From Arachis hypogaea (taxonomy: Eukaryota; Streptophyta; Magnoliopsida; Fabales; Fabaceae): a stretch of 64,000 nucleotides of DNA. A program made the translations under genes and the position numbers. Every line of letters begins with the position of its first letter. The first letter of the stretch is position 1. The notes beneath the pieces were generated by a model, which saw only the letters and a list, made by a program, of their open reading frames with translations, did no database searches and was not told the origin of the DNA. The stretch is from contig NC_092044.1 of NCBI RefSeq assembly GCF_003086295.3, forward strand, positions 69,755,213-69,819,212, in the 5' to 3' direction. Shown here one piece after another: positions 22,648 to 32,638 of this stretch.

Positions 22648-23713
22648 AATATAAAGGACTTTGTCACAAGAGTTTAAGATGTAAGACTTGAATGTTCTTC
22701 CAGAGAGTAATTTCTCATTGAGCATGTCATCCTCACTTGTGTGGTCATTAATTTATTGTAATTGAACACAACTATTCAACTTTTTCAATTAAAATGCTTG
22801 CTTCACTACTAAATTGGTTAACTTCACTAGACTTCTTTCATACCTTAGCACATGATCCTTGAACCAATTTTTTTTTCTTTTTGCTTATTTCTTTTTCCCC
22901 TTTTTTTCTTTTTCAATTAAGCTCGAAATCTTGTCTTAAGGCGGCTCTTTAGCATAAGCTTTCAATCAACAATCCCAAACCAGTTGGTTCAAGTTGTTAA
23001 GTGTTGAGACACTCTTAAAGATTTACTCACTCAAGCCTCTTTCCTTAACACATTCAGTCACAGGCATATAACATTGAAATTTTTGTTTGGATAGTGGTGT
23101 CCAGCACCTCTTTGGGTTGCTAAATGTTCTGTTATAGAGCTACTCTTGATTGTGGGTTTTCAATCGATAATCCCGAGTTAGTTAACTCAAGTTACCGGGT
23201 GATGAAGCACACCTCGGATTTACTAGCCCAAGTATATCTCTTAACATCAATCACCACAGACACATATCCAAATTTTGTCATTGATGCCTAGCCTTTCATT
23301 CTTTGTACTCTATTTTCTTTATTGTCAAGGTTATTTGTGCTTTTACTGTTAAAGTCCTTGTGATCCTTAACCAAACTAGTCTTGTATAGCAAGCATTCTT
23401 TTGAGTTCATTGAACCTTGATTCTTTCACAATAAATATACTAGCACTTTTCCTATGGGACAACATGATCCTTTTTAAGCTAGATTTCTCTCTGTTCTTGC
23501 TCAAACTACATCTTTTATTCCAATGACAAGTAAAAGTATTAAAGACAAGCAACCATTCCAAATCTGTGAGTGGTGATGCATGGAATGGGCAACATAAAAG
23601 ACAATGCTTCAAAAAGAAAATGCATCCTAGAAGGTATACCATATTTCAGACATACATCTTCTTTATTTAATAAAACATAAGGAAAAACATAGGAACTTCA
23701 CCACCTTTAGTCT
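22648..23713. other. non-coding 3' region of element B
   Basis: No ORF of note. It contains T-rich tracts (about 22868-22920) and an imperfect internal duplication (about 22935-23050 against 23135-23250, both with TTTCAATC-AATCCC and a GTGTTGAGACAC or equivalent block). It probably represents the long 3' untranslated region typical of this lineage. Confidence 0.55.
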
Positions 23714-25320
23714 TCATGTCCCTTTTCCTTTGCTTGATTCTCCTTGCTTTACTTTGCCTTTTGGGTCTTCTTTCTTTTTGATCCTCCTTTCTCCTTGTTG
23801 TTGTGTCGTTGCATTCCCCTTTGGATCTTCTTTTTGCCAAATTCCTGAGCTTATCATTGTCTCCTGTAGCCTCTGTTGATTGAATCTCACCCTTGCTAGT
23901 TCTTGCTGTTCAAATATCTTCCGAGCCTCATTAAAACATTTGATTTGTGGGTTGATCAATGGGGGTGTGGAACAGAGGTAACTAAGCTTTTCTTGGGTGC
24001 ATATGTCATAGTCAAGTCTGTCCTTGTGCCTGGCTTCCTTGAACATTCTGTTTTCATTGAAATCTCTGTAGAGTGTTTCATGTCTAGCATCCAACCTATG
24101 GAGAAGTTCTCTTTGCTGAGCTTGCTCTATCCTTAGTTGAGCTTGTTCTTGTATCACTTTCTCCATGGCTTTTTCATGTTCCATAGTTGAATTGTTGATG
24201 GCTTCCTGCATCTTGGCATATTGTTCTTGTTGTAGTTCCATCATGTGTGCTTGGTACTCATTTTGTTGGTTCATCCATTGAACTTGAACCCCTCTTTGTT
24301 GGTCCATCAATTGCCAAAGGTCCCTTTGTTGTTGTGCTTGTTCCTCTTGGCTTCTTTGAATTTGTGAATATTGCCCAGAAATTCCTTCCAAGGCGGCTTG
24401 GAGTTGGTTCATGTTCAAGGTGTGAGATTCATCCATTTCTTGAGGCTCCTCCTCTTGTCTTACTTCTTTCCTTTTCTTCCTTCTTGCTAAAGGTTGCCTT
24501 TCCAATTGGGTTGTGGTGATGAACTCCAACTTTCTTTGGTGAGAGGCTTTCCAATGGAGACCAAATCAGTTTCTCCAAATTCTTCAAGAGGCACTCCAGC
24601 TTCTTCACATAGGCGCAGAATAGTACTAGGATATCCTAGCCAGCTGTCCTGTTTGACCTTTTGAGCTATTTCAATGATGTTCTTGGCTATAATGTCTCCA
24701 ACATTGATTTCCCCTCCTTTCATTATGCAATGGATCATTATAGCTCTATTCACCGTTACCTCAGAGTTATTTGAAGTAGAGATCAATGACCTCCTCACTA
24801 TGTCATGCCATCCTTTTGCTTGAGGTATGAGATCACCTCTCCGAAGTTTGAGTGGTCGGCCATGTGAATCCAATACCCAATCCGTGCCTACTCTGCATAA
24901 GTCACTCACCACATCCACATATCTTGGGTCATTTTCAACCCTTTCTTCATAGCTAGGTCGTTTGAACTGTTTGTGCTTGACCCTTAGCACCCTATTGATG
25001 GTGTCCGGGCTAAAATCAACATCCACACCTCTTACATAGCTCATGTATGGTTCTTCATCATCATATTCTCTTATCACATTAGTGAAGAACTCATGGATGA
25101 GAAGCATGCTCACTTCTTGAGGTTGGTCACAGAGAAGCTCCCATCCCCTTTTTCTGATTATTTTTTGTATCTCAGGATATTCATCTTTTTTAAGCTTGAA
25201 TGGTAGCTCTGGAACAACATCTTTGCTTGACATCCAACTAAAGATCCGCTCATTGTGTTTGGATTTGAATCTTCTTTCATCAAATTCATCTTCTCTCCTC
25301 TCCCTTGATGATGAGGCCAT
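23714..25320 (-). pseudogene. element B ORF3: post-integrase protein (plant transposon protein domain plus coiled coil)
   Basis: Two overlapping minus-strand frames (25320-24487 and 24529-23714) appear to be one gene of about 530 codons split by a frameshift near 24500-24530. The first part starts MASSSRERREDEFDERRFKS, is mixed alpha/beta, and resembles the 'putative plant transposon protein' domain found after integrase in legume Athila elements. The second part is a long glutamine/glutamate-rich coiled coil (residues EQAQLRIEQAQQRELLHRL) and a lysine-rich tail. No signal peptide or membrane segment is visible, so despite its envelope-like position I see no evidence for an envelope glycoprotein. 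Function unknown. Confidence 0.7.
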
Positions 25321-25349
25321 TGAGATTCACTTGCAAGGTTGAATCTCCC

Positions 25350-25385
25350 CAACACCAAACTTAGTTGAATGCTTGTCCTCAAGCA
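25350..25385 (-). promoter_or_regulatory. internal copy of the hairpin-polypurine module upstream of ORF3
   Basis: Minus strand TGCTTG-AGGA-CAAGCA (perfect 6-bp stem, 25370-25385), then ACTAAGTTTGGTGTTGGGG, ending 30 bases before the ORF3 start codon at 25320. It is nearly the same as the module abutting the 3' LTR, so ORF3 and the 3' region are bracketed by two copies. It could serve as a second plus-strand priming site or in ORF3 expression; this is inference. Confidence 0.6.
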
Positions 25386-26333
25386 CAAGGAAAATGATTG
25401 TGAATGAGAGATATGAAGTAAGCACGGTGACTTAGAAAATGATGGTGAAGGAGATTGAGTGTTTCGGTTATGTGAGAGATGTGATGCTTCAAGAGGAGTT
25501 TTGTTGGGTAAAGATGAGGTTCAAGGTTAGAATTTGTGAAACATGGAGTAGGTTGGAGGTTGAGTATGAGTTCGGTTAGTGAAGTAAGATTATGGGGTAG
25601 AAGAATGAGTGATGAAGAATGAGGTTTGATGAGTGTGGTTGAAGTATTTAAAGTGAAAGTTGGTGGGGAGGCATTTAAGGCTCGGTCATGGCATTTAAGG
25701 CATGTTGATTTGTTTTTCCATGCATAAAGTTCACAACTCATGTGACTTCCCTTCCTTGTGTATCCGTGACCTCCATCCAAGATTCCCCATCATTTCTTTC
25801 TTTCTTTCATTATATGCTTCCAAGATTCCCCATCACTTCTTTCTTTCTTTCTTGCAACAAAATGCCAAAAGCTTAAGATTCTTAAAGTGACATTAATAGC
25901 TAAAAGCTTATGATGATATTCCTATGCAAAATTAACTAAGCTAAAATTAAAAATTTATGAATTGATTCCCTAATCTAATTTTTCTAGCATTAATAATGTA
26001 AGTAAAGACACCAAACTTAGTTTGTGACTAAGTGTTCTATGGAATTAATTTCAAAGGTAGCCACATCAAACTTAGTATTTTACCTACATTATATGCTATT
26101 TTCACGTTTTTTTTTTCTATATATATAACTAAAGTAGATGACAATACTTTCATAGCCTAGCATTTTCGTGTATGTATGGACACCAAATTTAGTTTGTGGC
26201 TAAGTGTTGTAGAACACACATTTGCCATTACTTCAAGATTGGCCACACCAAACTTAGTGCCTTGCATACACCATGTACTAATCTACTTGATCATTATTGG
26301 TTACTAAAACATGAAAATAAAAGACTCCCTGTG
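25386..26333. other. non-coding stretch between integrase and ORF3 of element B
   Basis: No supported coding region. Four degenerate copies of the ACACCAAACTTAGT motif occur between about 26010 and 26260, two of them followed by TTGTG-CTAAGTG. A CTTTCTTTCTTTC tract repeats near 25795 and 25838. It would form the leader of any separate ORF3 transcript. Confidence 0.5.
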
Positions 26334-26381
26334 CATGGGTTGCCTCCCATGAAGCGCTTTGTTTATTGTCCTTAGCTTGAC
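26334..26381 (-). ncRNA. conserved post-pol hairpin module, element B copy
   Basis: Minus strand: GTCAAGCTAAGGACAATAAA, then CAAAGCGCTT, then hairpin CATGGG-AGGCAA-CCCATG with a perfect 6-bp stem (26334-26351). It sits about 20 bases after the end of the integrase frame. Equivalent modules occur in E, F, its inverted arm and G with different but still paired stems. Annotated as a structured RNA element of the retrotransposon transcript, not a separate gene. Confidence 0.65.
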
Positions 26382-26397
26382 ATTGCAACTTCTTTGC

Positions 26398-27662
26398 TCA
26401 TGTTAGGAGTTGCACACTCTCTTCCTTGCTCCAAGGGCCACCAAAATAGTGCTTCACCCTATGTCCATTGACTGTGAAGGTTTGTTTTGAGGCTTCATCA
26501 AGCAATTCAACATAGCCATGAGGTGATACTTTGGTGATGGTGTATGGACCAGTCCATCTAGACCTCAGCTTCCCAGGGAAGATCTTCAATCTTGAATTGA
26601 ATAATAACACCTTTTGGCCTGGTTCAAATGTTCTTTGAGAGATCCTCTTATCATGCCATCTCTTTGCTCTCTCCTTGTATATTTTGGCATTGTCATATGC
26701 CTCCAATCTGAACTCCTCAAGCTCATTGAGTTGTAGCAACCTCTTCTCTCCTGCTGCTTGAGCATCTAGATTTAGAAGTTTGGTGGCCCAGAAAGCCTTA
26801 TGTTCAAGCTCTACAGGGAGGTGGCATGCCTTTCCATACACCAATTGAAATGGAGATTTTCCTATGGGTGTCTTGAAGGCTGTCCTATATGCCCAAAGTG
26901 CATCATCCAGCTTCCTAACCCAATCCTTTCTTGTTGTTCCCACAGTTTTCTCCAAGATCCTTTTTAGCTCTCTGTTGGCAAGTTCAGCTTGTCCATTGGT
27001 TTGTGGGTGATATGGGTAGCTACTTTGTGTGTAACACCATACTTGTGGAGTAAGGAATTGAGTTGCTTGTTGCAAAAGTGGCTTCCCCCATCACTTATAA
27101 GTCCCTTGGGCACTCCAAATCTAGTGAAGATGTTCTTCTTGAGGAATTGCAAGACCACGTTGGTGTCACATGTGGTGGTGGCTATTGCTTCTACCCATTT
27201 GGAGACATACTCTACTGCTACCAGGATGTATTTGAACGTGTAAGATGGAGGAAAAGGTCCCATGAAATCTATTCCCCACAAATCAAAGAGTTCCACTTCC
27301 AAAATGAACTTTTGAGGCATCTCATTTTTCTTTGACAAACCCCCTGTTCTTTGACATTCATTGCATTGGCTCACAAACTCCCTAGCATCCTTGAAGATTG
27401 AGGGCCAATAGAAACCACTTTGAAGGACCTTTGCAGCAGTTCTTTCAGCCCCAAAATGACCACCATAGCTAGAGTTGTGACAATGCCATAGTATGTCCTT
27501 CATCTCATCTTCTGGCACACATCTTCTTATCATTCCATCTGGGCATCTTTTGAATAAAAATGGTTCGTCCCAAAAGAAGAACCTAGCCTCATACAACAGC
27601 TTCTTAACTTGTTGTCTTGTGTACTCTTGTGGAATGATTCTTCCTGCCTTGTAGTTGGCCAT
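26398..27662 (-). pseudogene. element B integrase
   Basis: Contains the zinc domain (HCHNSSYGGHFG ... CNECQRTG), catalytic aspartates in WGIDFMGPFP and LISDGGSHF, and glutamate in [12 protein letters not shown], followed by a [12 protein letters not shown]-terminal motif. It inserts element cDNA. A one-base deletion in a C run near 27013 splits it into two frames (27662-26964 and 27075-26398). No chromodomain is seen, unlike element A. The N-terminus overlaps the end of the RNase H frame, as expected for one polyprotein. Confidence 0.9.
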
Positions 27663-27950
27663 GTCTGCAAACCAAGGACATGTTGAATGTGCAAGAGATG
27701 TTCATCTGGAAACTCTTCATTTATTGATGGAAAGTTGTCTTGGCATTCATCTTGTGGCACCCTTGATAAGTGATCAGCAACTTGATTTTCACTGCCCTTT
27801 CTATCTTTGATCTCAATGTCAAACTCTTGTAGGAGTAGCACCCATCTAATTAGCCTTGGTTTGGCGTCCTGTTTTGACATAAGATACTTGATGGCAGCAT
27901 GGTCAGTATACACTAAGACTTTAGATCAATCAAATATTGTCTAAACTTCA
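27663..27950 (-). pseudogene. element B RNase H, C-terminal part
   Basis: [20 protein letters not shown], then [20 protein letters not shown] and ADHLSR, the classical end of a gypsy RNase H and the tether to integrase. The N-terminal part is lost in the N gap on the right. A frame change near 27660-27700 lies between it and the integrase. RNase H degrades the RNA template during reverse transcription. Confidence 0.85.
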
Positions 27951-28950
27951 NNNNNNNNNNNNNNNNNNNNNNNNNNNNNNNNNNNNNNNNNNNNNNNNNN
28001 NNNNNNNNNNNNNNNNNNNNNNNNNNNNNNNNNNNNNNNNNNNNNNNNNNNNNNNNNNNNNNNNNNNNNNNNNNNNNNNNNNNNNNNNNNNNNNNNNNNN
28101 NNNNNNNNNNNNNNNNNNNNNNNNNNNNNNNNNNNNNNNNNNNNNNNNNNNNNNNNNNNNNNNNNNNNNNNNNNNNNNNNNNNNNNNNNNNNNNNNNNNN
28201 NNNNNNNNNNNNNNNNNNNNNNNNNNNNNNNNNNNNNNNNNNNNNNNNNNNNNNNNNNNNNNNNNNNNNNNNNNNNNNNNNNNNNNNNNNNNNNNNNNNN
28301 NNNNNNNNNNNNNNNNNNNNNNNNNNNNNNNNNNNNNNNNNNNNNNNNNNNNNNNNNNNNNNNNNNNNNNNNNNNNNNNNNNNNNNNNNNNNNNNNNNNN
28401 NNNNNNNNNNNNNNNNNNNNNNNNNNNNNNNNNNNNNNNNNNNNNNNNNNNNNNNNNNNNNNNNNNNNNNNNNNNNNNNNNNNNNNNNNNNNNNNNNNNN
28501 NNNNNNNNNNNNNNNNNNNNNNNNNNNNNNNNNNNNNNNNNNNNNNNNNNNNNNNNNNNNNNNNNNNNNNNNNNNNNNNNNNNNNNNNNNNNNNNNNNNN
28601 NNNNNNNNNNNNNNNNNNNNNNNNNNNNNNNNNNNNNNNNNNNNNNNNNNNNNNNNNNNNNNNNNNNNNNNNNNNNNNNNNNNNNNNNNNNNNNNNNNNN
28701 NNNNNNNNNNNNNNNNNNNNNNNNNNNNNNNNNNNNNNNNNNNNNNNNNNNNNNNNNNNNNNNNNNNNNNNNNNNNNNNNNNNNNNNNNNNNNNNNNNNN
28801 NNNNNNNNNNNNNNNNNNNNNNNNNNNNNNNNNNNNNNNNNNNNNNNNNNNNNNNNNNNNNNNNNNNNNNNNNNNNNNNNNNNNNNNNNNNNNNNNNNNN
28901 NNNNNNNNNNNNNNNNNNNNNNNNNNNNNNNNNNNNNNNNNNNNNNNNNN
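27951..28950. other. assembly gap, exactly 1,000 N
   Basis: A run of exactly 1,000 N that interrupts the RT thumb/RNase H part of element B. The round number suggests a placeholder, so true size is unknown. Long frames reported across it are artefacts. B's length of 16.5 kb is therefore approximate. Confidence 0.99.
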
Positions 28951-29700
28951 CAATGCCTTCGGGTACCATGAAATGGCATTTCTCCCAATTCAAAACTAAG
29001 TTTGTTTCTTGGCATCTTTTCAAGACTAAGGTAAGATGGTGCAAGCAAGTATTGAAGGAATCACCAAAAACAGAGAAATCATCCATAAAGACTTCAATAA
29101 ATTTTTCTACCATGTCTGAGAAGATTGATAGCATGCATCTTTGAAAGGTAGCTGGGGCATTACATAGTCCAAATGGCATTCTCCTATGTGCAAAAACTCC
29201 AAAGGGACAAGTAAGGATGTCTTCTCTTGATCCATGGGGTCAACCACAATCTGGTTATACCCGGAATATCCATCAAGAAAACAGTAATAAGCATGGCCAG
29301 CCAACCTTTCAAGCATCTGATCAATGAAAGGTAGAGGAAAGTGGTCTTTCGTGTGGCATCATTCAGCCTTCTATAGTCTATGCACATCCTCCATCCTGTC
29401 ACTGTTCGTGTTGGAATAAGCTCATTCTTCTCATTAACAATGACAGTCATGCCTCCTTTCTTAGGTACTACTTGCACTGGACTAACCCATGGGCTGTCAG
29501 ATATAGGGTAGATGATCCCAGCCTTGCACAACTTCAGAACTTCCTTTTGAACAACCTCCTTCATTGTGGGATTCAATCTTCTTTGAGGTTGTACCACCGG
29601 TTTGGAACCCTCCTCTAAGAGTATCTTGTGCATGCATACAGCAGGGCTTATGCCTTTCAAGTCATCAATGGTCCACCCCAACGCCTCTTTGTGAGCTTCA
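28951..29700 (-). pseudogene. element B reverse transcriptase, N-terminal part
   Basis: Minus strand encodes WVSPVQVVPKKGGMTV, WRMCIDYRRLNDATRK, MPFGLCNAPATFQRCM and the active-site box FMDDFSVFGDSF, so the catalytic aspartates are present. Frames change near 29340 and again near 29205, indicating at least two small indels. The right-hand continuation into protease is also in another frame. The C-terminal half is hidden by the assembly gap. Confidence 0.9.
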
Positions 29701-31010
29701 AAACCACAAGGAGCTTTTCTTCTTCCTCTGCATTCAATGTGGAGTTGATGATCACTGGGAAGCTATCTTTCTCCCAAGAAATGCATATTTAAGATGAGGG
29801 GGTAGTGGTTTCAACTCTTGTTGTGGTGCCTCTTCTTTGGTGGCTTCACTTGGTTCCTTTGATGCTTCCAATTTGTTCTTCTTGTCCCTTGATGTTATGG
29901 ACTTCCTCTTGTTTCATTTGATGGTTTGTGTCAAGCACTTCTTCAACCAAAGAATCTACTACATCAACCCTCATGCAATTTCTTTCTCAACAGGGTGTTG
30001 CATTGCTTTGAAGACATTTATGGTCATTTGCTCATCATGCACCCTGAAAATCATCTCTCCCTTTTCCACATCAATGATTGTTCTAGCTGTAGCCAAAAAG
30101 GGTCTACCAAGAATGACTAATTGTTTCCCTCTTCATCCATGTCTAGGACCACAAAATCAGCTGGGAATATGAAGTTTCCCACCTTCACCAAGAGATTCTC
30201 AACTACTCCATTTGGTACTTTGATGGATCTGTCAGCAAGTTGAAGTGACATCCTTGTGGGTTTAGCTCTTCAATCATCATTTTCTTCATCATGGTAAGGG
30301 GCATTAAGTTAATGCTTGCTCCCAGGTCACAAAGTGATTTGTCAACAGCCATGCTCCCAATCGTGCAAGGTATGAGAAAGCTGCCAGGGTCTTTGAGTTT
30401 TGGAGGTAACCCTTGTTGAATGATGGCACTACACTCTTGATTGAGAATCACGGTTTCTTTTTCTTGCCAACTTCTCTTCTTGGTGATCAATTCCTTAAGA
30501 AACTTTGCATATAATGGCATTTGTTCTAGAGCCTCTGCCAATGGGATGTTGATTTCAAGTTTCTTGAAGATCTCTAAGAACCTTGGGAATTGTTGGTCTT
30601 TTGCTCCTTTGTGTATCCTAGTTGGGTATGGAAGCTTGGGTACATAAGCTTTCACTCCTTCATTTTTGTTTTCTTTTTGTGAATTCATACCCTCCTTGCC
30701 ATCACGGTTGCCTCCTTGACTTGTTAAATTGCCTTGTGGCTTGACAACCTCCTTGCTTTGTTAGATGTTGAAGCCTTTTCTTCATCTTGCCTCTCCACTG
30801 TGTCTTGCTCTTTGGGTTTTGTTGCTTCTTTATTTGAACTTTCACCAACTACCTTGCCACTCCTCAACTACAGAGCCTTACATTCTTCTCTTGGGTTGGG
30901 TATTGTGTCACTTGGAAGGACATTGGTTGGTCTCTCGGCTTGTTTGGCTAGCTGTCCCACTTGTCTCTCAATGTTCTTCATGATGACCTCATGTTCCTTA
31001 TGTCCCTTAG
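29701..31010 (-). pseudogene. element B protease and linker
   Basis: The frame 30688-30203 carries the retropepsin-like active site CDLGASINLMPLTMM, preceded by the PYPTRIHKGAKDQQF linker. Further protease sequence continues toward 29990 in another frame after a frameshift near 30240. Athila-type proteases show DLGAS instead of the DSGAS of chromoviruses. The stretch 29700-29990 is degraded linker to RT. Confidence 0.8.
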
Positions 31011-32455
31011 CTAAGGCTTGAGTGGTTTGAGCAAGTGCTTGTAAGGTTGCTTCAAGACTTGAGATTCTAGTTTCATGATGGTCAATTGGGGGTATGATGG
31101 GGGTGATTGTTGTTGGAAGTTGTTGGGTGGATTAGTGTGGTAATTCTGTGTGTTGGATGTTGGTGCAGGGAAGTTATTTTGGTGAGTTTGTGAGTTATTG
31201 TGAGGGTGTTGATATGTGTTTTGTGTTTTTCTATATTGGTTAGTATTGGTGGCATGGTGATTTTGGTTGCTTGTGTGACGGTTTTGGTTGCTATTCTTTT
31301 GCCAATGGTTCTCACCCCACTTTAGGTTGGTATGATTTTTCCAAGATGGATTGTATGTATCTCCATGAAATTCATCATGAGAATTTGAAGTGTTCTGCAT
31401 GTATTGAACTTGTTCTTGTGGTTGTTCAACATTGGTCCCTTCACCTTGGTTCCATTCAAACAATGGTTGAGTTGTTGCGTTCACTGCTGCAAGTTGCAAA
31501 CCATCCATTCTCTTTGTTATCATCTCCATTTGTTGTTGGATTTGTTGGTGCATTAACTTGTTTTGTGCCAAGATAGCATCAACACCTTCAAGCTCCATTA
31601 CACCTTTCTTTGAGGGTGGGTTATGCTGCCTCTCTGATGAGTAATAATATTGATTGTTTGCCACAATCTCAATGAGGTCTTGGGCCTCCTCGGCAGTCTT
31701 CATCATGTTGAGTGATCCTCCTGATGAGTAATCTAGTCCCTTCCTTGCTTCAAAGCTTAAGCCTTCATAGAAGTTTTGGAGCTTAACCCAATCACTAAAC
31801 ATGTCAGGGGGCATCTTCTCATTAGTGCTTTATACCTTTCCCAGGTTTCATACAATGACTCCCCTTCCATTTGCCTAAAAGTTTGGACCTCTGTCTTCAA
31901 CTTGATGATCTTTTGAGGTGGGTAGAACTTTGCTAGAAACTTGCCCATCACTTCATTCCAATCATTGAGGCTTTCCTTGGGGAATGATTCTAGCCATTGA
32001 GTAGCTTTGTCCCTCAAAGAGAACGGAAATAGCAACAACTTGTAAACATCTGGATGCACTCCATTTGTCTTCACTGTGTTGCATATCCTCAGAAAAACAG
32101 AGAGATGTTGATTTGGGTCTTCAAGAGGTCCCCCTCCATAAGAGCAATTGTTCTGTACCAAAGTGATGAGCTGAGGTTTTAGCTCAAAGTTATTGGCCTG
32201 AACATTTGGTGTAGCAATACTGCTCCCACAATGTCTTGGATCAGGGATAGTAAATGATGATAACACCCTTCTAGCTTGTCCACCATTATTGTTGGCCCCT
32301 CCAGGAGGGTTTTGCATCTCATCATCCATGACTTGATCTTCTCCCTCTGATTCCTCTGACCCTTCTTCACCAACTATGAACTTTCCTCTTTCTGCTCTCC
32401 TTAACCTTCGGCGGGTTCTCTCGTCCTCAATATCACGTCTACTTGTTCCTGACAT
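31011..32455 (-). pseudogene. element B gag
   Basis: Starts at MSGTSRRDIEDERTRRRLRR (32455). It includes FELKPQLITLVQNN, the core FPFSLRDKATQWLESFP and FLAKFYPPQK, a central region (FYEGLSFEARKGLDYSSGG), and a long Gln/Asn/His-rich tail. The Athila gag core forms the capsid; no CCHC knuckle is obvious. Two frames (32461-31757 and 31814-31011) are joined by a short G run (31807-31811, minus-strand C run) that is probably one base short. A further shift lies near 31011. Confidence 0.85.
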
Positions 32456-32614
32456 ACACAAACAGAACCAAAATCACAAGTGCAACACACTAGAATTAGA
32501 GTGAAATTGGGGTTAGTGAAACAAAGTATCAAACAGTTAGTGGGCTTAACAAAAACACAAAGAAAAATGCTTAATCTAAACCACCTTTCACTTAATCATT
32601 GTCAATCTTTCCAA

Positions 32615-32632
32615 TCCCCGGCAACGGCGCCA
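32615..32632 (-). other. element B primer-binding site, tRNA-Asp
   Basis: Minus strand TGGCGCCGTTGCCGGGGA, an exact 18-base complement of the plant tRNA-Asp(GTC) 3' end with CCA as I recall it, six bases inside the 5' LTR. tRNA-Asp priming is typical of the Athila lineage. Confidence 0.85.
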
Positions 32633-32638
32633 AAAACT

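Noticed and set aside
23714..25320. Retroviral-type envelope protein
   Set aside because: Position fits but no signal peptide, cysteine pattern or membrane segment is visible.
27913..29179. Very long ORFs across the N gap
   Set aside because: Created by translating N; only the short flanking parts are real RT and RNase H.
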